In this document: piece by piece, positions 19,215 through 26,475 of the stretch
Layout: each line of letters starts with the position of its first letter
Numbering within the stretch: position 1 is the first letter of the stretch
Assembly (NCBI GenBank): GCA_009760855.2
Contig: WPIO01000389.1
Span: 35,001 to 61,475 of the forward strand
DNA length: 26,475 nt
Reading direction: 5' to 3'
Source of the DNA: Cristatella mucedo
Taxonomy: Eukaryota > Bryozoa > Phylactolaemata > Cristatellidae
Position numbers and translations under genes: made by a program
Notes under the pieces: generated by a model
Database searches by the model: none
The model's input: the letters and a program-made list of their open reading frames with translations, nothing else
What the model was told of the DNA's origin: nothing

Positions 19215-19829
19215 AAAATAATACAGTCGAAATGCTTTCGCCGTGGTCCCTCAGGGTCTCATCGCCTGCATTCGACGGGGGGCCACGTGGGCACTCATCC
19301 TGAAATCCAGCTCTAAGTGAAAAAAAAGACTGCTAGTCCGGCACATCGTATTCCTACCGTCCTGCTTCTGCGATGCATAGAGCTGCTGTTGCCATGCATA
19401 GCGATAAGATCACAAGTATGGCAGCAGCTCGGGGTCCTGGTTCTACACGTTCTTTCAAAACAGGCAGTAAGGAGGCGCCACTAACTGAATGAAAAAAAAG
19501 CAGCGCTCGTTGAGGTGACCTCGAGCCAAATTTTTGTGCTCAGTCTCCCTTTCGCCTCTCGTGTCCAAGACACTGGACTGAGTTGAGGCAACACTAATAA
19601 AACTCTTGCATTGAAAACTCAAACCTAGACAGTAATTTCCAGTCGGGGTTCTAAAGCTTCTCACTCCGCAGAGCCGGCTTGCTTCGGGTGCATAACGATC
19701 GATCTTCATAGGAATTTAGAGATAGGAACACTTTGTATGCTCGTTTTGCTTAATATTTTGGCAGCGTTTGATCTGCTCAAAGTCCCTTTCTCGAGCGCTC
19801 CTCATCTCGACTAGGCACTTAACTGCAAT
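19215..19829 (+). pseudogene. LINE copy 1: diverged L2/CR1-like reverse transcriptase fragment
   Basis: Nucleotide-level similarity to the better-preserved LINE downstream can be followed block by block. The stretch near 19340-19400 (with GCTGCTGTTGCCATGCATA) corresponds to 20960-21020, CAGTCTCCCT near 19542 to 21141, TGCTTCGGGT near 19680 to 21258, and the text around GGCAGCGTTTGAT near 19760 to the RT motif A region near 21334. No frame stays open through it, so it is an old, dead copy covering the RT fingers and palm up to about motif A. Similarity ends close to where the next copy's endonuclease begins. Confidence 0.75.
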
Positions 19830-19830
19830 G

Positions 19831-20310
19831 TTTGGTGGAGTTGCTATTATCGTGAGCTCGAAATTCAACTTCAAGCCATTTGCGGGTACCCTCGAAGCAG
19901 TCTTTTGAATCAATGTCCTGGTCTCACCTGGAAAACAAGCTACCGATAGTGGCAGTAGTCTATCGCCCACCAGATACCAAATCCTCGTTTATCTCGATTT
20001 CTCCGATCTCATTTTGATTCTGTGTGCAAAGAAATCGATCCTTCCTCGTTATGGGTGATTTCAACGTTCACTTTGATAACTTATCTGACGCTTTCAGCAC
20101 CGAATTTCGTGCATTGACAGACTCATTGTCTCTTGTGGCTCATGTGCATGGCCCTACCCACATCAAGGGTCACACACTCGACCAAATTTTCTCATATAAC
20201 TGCACTTTGTCATCACCAATTATCGAGAAAATCCTGCTTATCTGACCACATGCAGATCTCATTCAATCTACAGTGTGTGTCCACATTCTCCTCTAAAATA
20301 ACCTGTGAAT
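19831..20310 (+). pseudogene. LINE endonuclease (APE-type), partial and frameshifted
   Basis: A frame from about 19831 reads GGVAIIVSSKFNFKPF and stops near 19907. A second frame near 19945 reads VAVVYRPPDT, and a third (20024-20245) reads MGDFNVHFD and HTLDQIFS. VVYRPP, GDFN and the terminal L-D-x-x-F...S-D-H are the C-terminal signatures of the apurinic endonuclease domain that nicks the target DNA. The SDH region is in yet another frame near 20235. The N-terminal half is missing by 5' truncation. Two or three frameshifts make it inactive. Confidence 0.8.
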
Positions 20311-20370
20311 CGCGAAACCTCAAGACCCTTGACATCGATGCTGCCCGTGCGAGACTAATCTGCTATACCT

Positions 20371-20898
20371 TTGCTGCTCAGTCCTCCCTCCGATCTGTCA
20401 TCACTGGTAGATTGCTACAACACGACACTAGCTGACATGCTCGACGAGTTTGCACCTCTTACAAAGCACAGTGTGCGCCCCCGCCCAGATGGCCTATGGT
20501 TTACCACAGACATTAAACTAGCCAAGTCTACTAAACGAAAGCTTGAAAAGGCATACAAAATATCCGGACTAACTGTCCATCGACGACAGGCATATGAAGA
20601 CTACTGTAAGTCGTACCAATCGATCCTAGGAAAGGCCAAGTCTAGCTTCTATAGAAACATTGTTGAATCACAGATGCACAAGCCAAAAATGCTGATGTCG
20701 ACAATAAACCATCTCCTCAACCGTTCCCAGGTTATGTCCTTACCTGATGATCCTTGTGATGATCTAGCCGATCGCTTCTCTCGATTCTTTGTGCAGAAGA
20801 TAGACATGATCAGGCAGGGAATCCATCCCTGCGATGACAACCTTCCCACTAGAATGCTGTTCCTCGGTTCCTGGCTGCACCTCAATGTCTGCATTTAA
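20371..20898 (+). pseudogene. LINE ORF2 linker region between endonuclease and RT
   Basis: A 175-codon open frame corresponds to the linker of L2/CR1 ORF2. It contains the conserved start of that region (LDEFAPLTKHSVRPRPDGLWFT-like, about residues 24-46, shown here only in part), then a basic helical stretch with YEDYCKSYQSILGKAKSSFY and DLADRFSRFFVQKI. The last ~20 codons leave the original frame; the RT begins in the next frame (20834-21304). The ATG is only a convenient first Met, since the native protein continues from the endonuclease. Confidence 0.78.
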
Positions 20899-21304
20899 AC
20901 AGGTCACTAGTGATGTAGTCCTAAAGCTCGTATCTCAATCAAAGAAGACAACAAGTCCACTGGACCATATTCCCACTGTCCTGCTCCTACGTTGCATTGA
21001 TCTGCTGCTGCCATGCATAACCAACATCATTAATATGTCATTAGCCTCAGGTCAGGTCCCAGCACCTTTCAAAAAAGCTGTAGTCAGGCCACTTCTCAAA
21101 AAAACTACACTAGACCAAGAGAACTTAAGCAACTACCGCCCAGTCTCCCTTCTACCAATTCTATCAAAGGCACTGAAACGGGTCGTGGCAGACCAGCTGA
21201 ACTCCTATATCGAAAAACCTCTATACCTCTGCTTTAGTCACTCCACAGAGTCAGCATTGCTTCGGGTATACAACGACCTACTTAGGAATGCAGACATGGG
21301 TTAG
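20834..21304 (+). pseudogene. LINE reverse transcriptase, N-terminal (fingers) part
   Basis: A 156-codon frame carries RT landmarks of the L2/CR1 clade: SPLDHIPTVLL, SGQVPAPFKKAVVRPLLKK and NYRPVSLLPILSKALKRVV (RT block 1-2). It runs out of frame around 21290, where a 277-codon frame takes over with the palm. A downstream part reading FSHSTESALLRV is the conserved segment preceding motif A. The break of frame near 21290-21303 is an indel in the pseudogene. Confidence 0.85.
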
Positions 21305-22121
21305 AGTGTCTCTTCTTGTTTTGCTCGATCTTTCGGCAGCTTTTGATACCATTGATACAAAGTACTTTCTAGAGCGCCTTTCATCTCGCCTGGGCATCAC
21401 TGGCACTGCTCTGCAGTGGTTCAGGTCCTATCTCAGTGGGAGACTCCAGAGTATTGACATGAATGGACAAAGATCATCTGAAGTACCTCTAAAATATGGA
21501 GTACCTCAGGGCTCTGTTCTAGGTCCGGTCCTTTTCACCATTTATACTCTCCCTCTTGCTGATGTGATTGCCAAGCACATTTGCTTTGACCCCTCCCAGC
21601 CTTCGAGCACCCTAAATTCTCTCAACTCACTTGCTGCATGCATTGATGACATCCGCACATGGATGGCAGCAAATTTTCTAAAACTAAACGATGATAAAAA
21701 AACTAACTTACTAGTTCTTGGCAAACCCAGTGTGATTCAGAAATTGGAAAGGCTGACTTTCAAAATTGGCTCTGCCAGCATATCTCCAGTTGAATCAGCT
21801 CGAAATCTATGTGTCATATTCCAAAGCGACCTCTCGTTAGACGACCACATCAGCTCCACAGTCAAATCTGCCTATTTTCAGCTTCATAACATTGCTAAAA
21901 TCAGGGCTTGTTTAGATAAGGATACCACGTCCAAGTTAGTCCATGCCTTCGTGGCATCCCGTCTCGACTTCTGCAACTCACTGCTTACTGGCCTACCAGC
22001 ATGTGCGATCAGGCGATTGCAGCTGGTGCAAAAGCATTTAGTGGGTCCCTGTGATTCGTCCTTGATGTGCTTATGCGTGCTGACACTGTGCATGCTGCCA
22101 CTAACCACATTTGCATTCTGA
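21288..22121 (+). pseudogene. LINE reverse transcriptase palm and C-terminus, catalytic YADD lost
   Basis: A 277-codon frame begins with RT motif A (LLDLSAAFDTIDT, first catalytic Asp present), continues through LQWFRSYLSGR and motif B (GVPQGSVLGPVLFTIY), and then should reach motif C (YADD). Here the text goes directly from PLADVIAKH to ICFDPSQPSS, then DIRTWMAANFLKLNDDK, so a short in-frame deletion of roughly a dozen or more residues has removed the YADD box. The second and third catalytic aspartates are therefore missing, which alone would abolish activity. The tail after LQLVQKHL reads out of the family frame. Confidence 0.88.
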
Positions 22122-22293
22122 CCCTGTGCATGTCACCCTTAACCATATTATTCATTTTGTTTGTTTTCCAAGCATGATTTTACTCACTATTCTATTGCAC
22201 ATCACTTTTCAGCAAATGTAAAGCGCCTAGAACGAGATTAAGTTCTCTGAGGGTGCTTTATCAAGTGCAATATTATTATTATTATTATTATTT
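22122..22293 (+). repeat. LINE 3' UTR and (ATT)n tail
   Basis: Holds the conserved terminal segment (GTAAAGCGCCTAGA, then a short inverted pair around AAGTTCTCTGAGGGTGC) and ends in seven or so ATT units at 22271-22293. This structure is the template-recognition end of L2/CR1 elements and the anchor for identifying the three further tails downstream. Confidence 0.88.
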
Positions 22294-22440
22294 TGGGTCT
22301 TCTCTCCGTGTGATACTCCGTAGTATTGATGTAACCAGCCAAACGTCTTCCGAGATACACCTTAAGTTTTGGATCCCACTTCATTTTAATGTTTTGAAAG
22401 AATTCTCTAGTAGTGTTGCTGTCCATTAGAAGTTGTGCAA
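22294..22440 (-). pseudogene. Possible coding fragment flanking the LINE tail, unrecognised
   Basis: On the minus strand an ATG near 22426 opens 45 codons of well-mixed protein-like text (for example REFFQNIKMKWDPKLKVYL) up to the LINE (ATT)n tail, where the sequence becomes poly-isoleucine. It may be an exon or transposon fragment interrupted by the LINE insertion at 22293/22294. The frame upstream of its ATG ends in an overlapping TAATG. No family is recognised and chance remains possible. Confidence 0.25.
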
Positions 22441-22938
22441 AGCTTGGCTAAAGGGAACAGTGAAATGTATTTGTTCAAAGCCCAAGTGAACCTGCGTTTT
22501 CTCCAGGGCGCTTTCTTGGCTGTGCACAACTTGAGGTTGCAATTTACTGTGGTAACCGTAAAGCATAGCTACGTATTTTCCAATGAGCTTTTGCATGCTT
22601 TTGCTGGCTTCTTATTTTTATTTTTGAGTGAATTAATTGTATTAACGATTGTTATGGTTTTTTGCAGGGAGATTGAAAAGCAGTTGATATCTGTCTGTAT
22701 TAGTTTTTATTTTTTAGCAGTACAAAAAGAAGAAATTATAATTATCATCACGAATTCAAGTTAACCCGGTTGAATGTATTACAGCAACGTCTGTTGACAG
22801 CTGTCAACGAATACTTTGTAGCAGAAACTCATTCATTAAAATTATTCCTAGTGGTTAGTGGATACTTCGATAGCCAATATGTTTTTCCAATAAAAACACA
22901 TTTCAAATATAAAACGTACTTTTTATTAAACTATTTGG
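22441..22938. other. Unassigned DNA with a 16-bp palindrome
   Basis: Contains a 109-codon plus-strand frame (22435-22764) rich in hydrophobic residues and ending in poly-isoleucine; I do not consider it a gene. A perfect 16-bp palindrome, GTTGACAGCTGTCAAC, lies at 22793-22808. Nothing else was identified. Confidence 0.5.
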
Positions 22939-23110
22939 TTGGTCTTTGTGATTCATCTTTATGGTGCATGTGCCTACTTACACTATGCCTGCTGCTTTCG
23001 GATGTTATCATCAAATATTTGGTAACGCTTTATATGCAGCATCTGTAAAGTACCTAGAGAAAGATTCAGTTCTCTGATGGCGCTATTAAATGTGTTATTA
23101 CTATTATTGT
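22939..23110 (+). repeat. Second L2/CR1 LINE 3' tail, plus strand
   Basis: Matches the 3' end of the upstream LINE from about its position 22046: GTGATTCATC...TGTGCCTACTTACACTATGCCTGCTGC versus GTGATTCGTC...GTGCTGACACTGTGCATGCTGCC (shown in part). It ends in GTAAAGTACCTAGAGAAAG, AGTTCTCTGATGGCGCTATTAAA and a short ATT-rich tract. Only the last ~170 bp are present. Confidence 0.82.
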
Positions 23111-23734
23111 GTTGTTATATAAAAAGCCAATGTATTTGCTAGGTTCGGGTCCATTTCCTCGTTGTCAATCTGGTTGATCGAGTTTCCAGGAGGTGATAGC
23201 GTATGCGACCGATGGAGCAATTGTATGCATCTTCAATGCTGCCTGTATTGACCTCGACCTCGCTCAACTTACACAGTATACGGTCCTTAGCTTGCCTAAA
23301 ATCTCAGTTTTTTATTTATACCTCTTAATGCAGGGTACGATGTTTTACAATCACATTGAGCATTTTTAAAGCCTTGCAAAATAAAAAAAGTAACTTCCTA
23401 GGCTTTGCAAGAAGTGATTGCATTCATAACCTTAATTAATCTGTATTCCGTGCTGGAACGCTCTGCATGCCCTGACTTCTGGCTTGGAGAGCATTTTACA
23501 ATCGCAAATAGGTCGATACACGTCCAGATTTTATAATAGAGGTAATAAATACCAGTTGGGGCTGAGATTTTTGAAAACATGGATATTTCTCCAGCAGAGA
23601 CTTTGAATCCTAAATTGAGTCGTAGTGAGCTCCATGCTACGGGACCACACGAACTCAATTCAGGGTTATCGATATTATTAAAAATTAGTTATAGGTACAG
23701 CTAAAACAGCATATAATAGTATTAATGCACTTGA
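23111..23734. other. Unassigned unique DNA
   Basis: No repeat family or credible gene. An 86-codon minus-strand frame at 23398-23658 lacks recognisable motifs. Confidence 0.5.
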
Positions 23735-23890
23735 TAAAGCACCTTCGATGAACTCAAACTCTTTCTAGGCGCGCTCTACATTTGCTTCAAAGGAACACAT
23801 GATTGACTGGCTGAGTGGTATGATGCTTGATAGGCATCAGAATAACATGGTTATGGGGGACATTGCACAGGGTCAGCATGATTGGGAAAG
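23735..23890 (-). repeat. Third L2/CR1 LINE 3' tail, minus strand
   Basis: The reverse complement reads GCAAATGTAGAGCGCGCCTA, then GGTGCTTTATCAAGTGCATT and an ATT-like remnant, closely matching the LINE end at 22213-22293. Upstream it also matches CTGACCCTGTGCA...ATAACCATGTTATTC of the LINE 3' UTR. A 7-bp-stem hairpin (CCAGCTT/AAGCTGG, 23907-23927) lies just outside. Confidence 0.82.
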
Positions 23891-24828
23891 ACCGCTTTTA
23901 CTAGGCCCAGCTTGACTGGGAAGCTGGTTAATTCTTGGTAGGCCGGAGTTAGAGAATCTAAAGTAAACTAAAGTGAGCAACGAAGCCTGAAACCCCTAAA
24001 CTGCTTGATATGGAGGCCATTGGAGTATTATATAAGGAGGCCGATTGCTGCATATACGATCTCTACTTACATCTTATATGGGCAAAAATGAAAGCAACAT
24101 AGACAACAGCCTCAAGGAAATATGTCAATTTTATAATGTGTTGAGCATATAGTCTTCTATTGACCATAGCCTGTGGCCAAAATGAACAGCAGACTCCTCG
24201 GAACAACTCAAAACACGTTCAGAGAAGAGTTCATGAATCGATACATCTGCTTTAGATACAAGCACGATAATTTAAAGCAAACTTACATAAACACATCTTT
24301 CTAACCGGCTGGATACCAAGCCAGTGAACACAAAATTAGATGTGTGGTGACTCCACAATCTACGCAAATAGTATACAACAAATAAACATGCAAAGCACTA
24401 AGCCACAAGGAGATATGCAAAGTACTCGCGTACAGGGCTCAAACATAACTGGGACAGCACTCATGGGTACACTTTCATACACATGATACAGCACAACCCA
24501 CACCATTCAAGCGACCACACCACTTACACACGACAACACATACATTTACAACAACGCACGCACACACACACACACAGGCAGCACAACATCGCATACACGC
24601 ACACATAGAACACACCCTCCCATACACATGCGGGCAAGCACGTTTACACAGAAGCGCGAATAAGCATCGAGCAGCACCCTGCAGTAATAGTTGCATCACA
24701 AAAAAAGTGATTTACACACACGGAACAAGGAGATACAATAAAGGTAAGCAGGTTTTTACAGCATAATATGGCCTTACTTACTTCGCCTGCACAAGAGCCG
24801 TAGCAAGCAATAATCAATAATAACAAAC
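23891..24828. other. Unassigned DNA with a CA-rich microsatellite
   Basis: No gene identified. The stretch at about 24475-24640 is strongly CA-rich, with (CA)8 at 24561-24576. The 74-codon Cys-rich minus-strand frame there is just translation of the CA/TG-rich DNA. Confidence 0.6.
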
Positions 24829-25013
24829 ACTTGATCAAGCACCATCAGAGAAAACTCAATCTCTTTCTAAGCTTATTTTACATTTTTTGAAAAGGAAAAA
24901 TCGCTCAAATTTTGAGTGGTATAATGCTAATCAAGCAACAAGATATTAAACATGATAGGGGGACATTGCACAGGATCAGCATACAGGGTGTGGTTAGTGG
25001 CAGGGATGCACAT
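24829..25013 (-). repeat. Fourth L2/CR1 LINE 3' tail, minus strand
   Basis: The reverse complement contains GCCACTAACCACACC, TGATCCTGTGCAATGTCCCC, a diverged AATGTAAAATAAGCTTAGA and GATGGTGCTTGATCAAGTG, ending in an (ATT)-like run at the left. The blocks line up in order with the 3' UTR of the LINE at 22080-22293. It shares CTGTGCAATGTCCCC with the third tail, so these two are closer to each other than to the plus-strand copy. Confidence 0.82.
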
Positions 25014-26185
25014 TTGTTCGCACGCAATAAGCACAGAAAAGACGCGCATCACTGGGGGATACCCCTAAAGATTTTATAAATTATGTAGTTTATTTAGGGT
25101 CTATTTTAGAACTGTCAAGGCAACTGACTTCCGTGTGAAACAATGTCAGGCAGATGAATTCCAGGCTGTGCGCAGCAAAAAAACTAAAGGGCACGGTCTC
25201 CCAACGGTTTGAGGTTTCTCTACGAAGGTATAGGTAAACCAGTTACCGTCCGAGACGGGGGTACACGCCGGTTCGCCTCTCCAGGCCGTGCTTTCTGATG
25301 TCCAGCCGCGCTGGGCACCCCCTGCCATGGACCTACTTAGATGTGGATTCCTGTCTCACGACCCGAATTTCAGCAAAGTACTAGATAAAATAGGGACTTG
25401 ATTGTGGTTGCTCTGATGTGGTCTCTCACAATGTACTTTGGGAACATTAACTTCGATTTCGTGCAGATTCAACAACAGATTCCTGCATAGCTGCTATCCC
25501 ACTACTGGCCGTAGCAAAATAAAAATGCCCCCTGGAATTGCTGAACTCACAATTGGACGTGCGAGCGCCCCTCTCCTCAAAAGAAGACCATTGGGTGCTA
25601 TCACACACATTAATTTGAATGATCTACAATCCACAAACATGCATAAAACAATCTGCTGTGCGGAAGGATAATGTCATACAACTTTGTAATAGCCCCCTCA
25701 AGAACTTAATCGCATCTAGCTCTTTACACATGCTGCAAAGGAAAGTTTCGAATCTTTAGTGTACATGCTCATGAAACCACATAACAAGAGTGTATGCACA
25801 CAGTCGCAAGAACGCATTAGAACACTGAGGACGAGACATTAAGCCACTAATTCTGCGATATAAAGGTGTATTTTATGATTGTGACTTTGATTAAAGTGCA
25901 GCTGCCAATGAGAAAATGTACCACATGGCACATTTGCTGTGGTCTGTCAAGCTGAGGTTGAAAAGCCAACGTGTAAGTACCCTAAACAGTCTTTTTTTTA
26001 CACTTACATTCTTGCCAATCACCAAAATATTGGTACATAAGGCATAATTAGCCCCAATAGATCGCTTCTTGGGTGCACTGCCGCAAACCACACACAAAAA
26101 TCGTACTAACACAGATAAAGGCTCTTCTGTCGCTATACAAAAAAACAGGCTGTTAAATCAGCTAGTACCTTTTTTTGATCGCTGG
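25014..26185. other. Unassigned unique DNA
   Basis: No convincing gene. A GC-richer patch at about 25170-25330 and several 60-77-codon frames on both strands show no motif that I recognise. No repeat shared with the rest of the window was seen. Confidence 0.5.
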
Positions 26186-26400
26186 GCGAGTGGACTGTGA
26201 CAGTTGATTTTGTATGCGGTCTGAATGTGTTATTTGTTATTGCTGTGACAAAGGATTCGTTGGGACTCCGGTGGGCGAGAGAAGCAAAGAGAGTCGTGCT
26301 TCCATCTGCTCCGTGCGTAGTGAAATAAACTGGTGATGTTTGTTATCGGCTGGCATTCCGTGTTGTTCGCGACGTTAAAAAAATTACAGTTCTTAGGCAC
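26186..26400 (+). mobile_element. LTR-like segment near the right edge (tentative)
   Basis: The segment has an R-U5-like layout: AGAGTCGTGCTTCC, then AATAAA at about 26324-26329, then a T/G-rich stretch ending near GTTCGCGAC. This layout resembles that of the insertion at 8149-8497 (GAGTCGCGCTTCAC...AATAAA...GTTCTGTGTTCTGCGC), although the two are not clearly homologous. The element it belongs to would lie beyond the window. The window's last bases hold a 6-bp inverted repeat (CCAACC 26450-26455, GGTTGG 26470-26475). Confidence 0.3.
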
Positions 26401-26475
26401 CTTTGATGGTAGGAATGTTCCCTTTTACGACATCGTCTAATTTTTTTCCCCAACCTCGGTTTCACCTTCGGTTGG

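Larger units (their letters stand above)
19830..22293 (+). mobile_element. LINE copy 2: 5'-truncated L2/CR1-like non-LTR retrotransposon
   Basis: The order endonuclease (C-terminal half) - linker - reverse transcriptase - 3' UTR - (ATT)n is that of L2/CR1-clade LINEs. The 3' end, reading GTAAAGCGCCTAGA, a short stem and (ATT)n at 22271-22293, is the hallmark tail these enzymes recognise for target-primed reverse transcription. 5' truncation inside the endonuclease is the usual outcome of incomplete reverse transcription. The coding part is broken into several frames, so it is inactive. Confidence 0.9.

Noticed and set aside
19455-19970. Two 84-codon minus-strand ORFs
   Set aside because: They are antisense to LINE copy 1 and the LINE copy 2 endonuclease.
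24475-24699. Cys-rich 74-codon minus-strand ORF resembling a secreted Cys-rich peptide
   Set aside because: The Cys/Val pattern comes from the TG/CA microsatellite, not from a conserved cysteine framework.
25146-25328. 60-codon minus-strand ORF in a GC-rich patch
   Set aside because: No motif and no supporting context; likely chance.

Overview
This is eukaryotic, repeat-dominated, gene-poor DNA that looks like a chromosome end or subtelomere. The first ~2.56 kb consist of C-rich heptamers CCCTAAA (the TTTAGGG type on the other strand), in the orientation expected for a left chromosome end, grading into degenerate variants. I find no bacterial-style genes, no intact host gene and no convincing tRNA or rRNA. 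The organism cannot be named from sequence alone. The L2/CR1-like LINEs and a Maverick-like element with terminal inverted repeats (TIRs) suggest an animal or another protist-grade eukaryote with animal-like transposons, while TTTAGGG telomeres are usual for plants, many algae and alveolates. That mismatch is itself notable.

Layout. 1-2560: telomeric and telomere-like heptamers, including an AAAGCGT-type block at 255-565. 2566-5219: a broken Ty1/copia element with an LTR-like leader, gag with zinc knuckle, a protease remnant and integrase; reverse transcriptase and RNase H are missing. 5219-8868: about 155 units of a diverged 21-bp minisatellite, interrupted near 8149-8497 by an LTR-like insertion. 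8869-10345: three diverged units of a ~530-bp tandem repeat. 10616-16476: an AT-rich ~5.9-kb element with ~230-240-bp diverged TIRs, each carrying an inward TATA motif. Inside are fragmented ORFs, among them a probable family-B DNA polymerase exonuclease fragment and pieces resembling phage tail-fibre proteins. 16477-19214: mostly unexplained unique DNA. 19215-22293: two L2/CR1-like LINE copies in tandem, the second 5'-truncated in its endonuclease domain and ending in an (ATT)n tail. 22294-25013: further LINE 3' tails, one on the plus strand and two on the minus strand. 25014-26475: unique DNA with an LTR-like segment near the right edge.

Nothing here appears to work as an intact gene set. 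The window is a graveyard of mobile elements and satellites next to telomeric repeats. The most interesting object is the decayed TIR element at 10.6-16.5 kb. Its combination of inverted termini, polymerase-like ExoI motif, tail-fibre-like motifs and two convergent gene blocks is best explained as a degraded Maverick/Polinton-like or related virus-derived transposon. It is short for that class, and most of its ORF fragments are not recognisable by eye.
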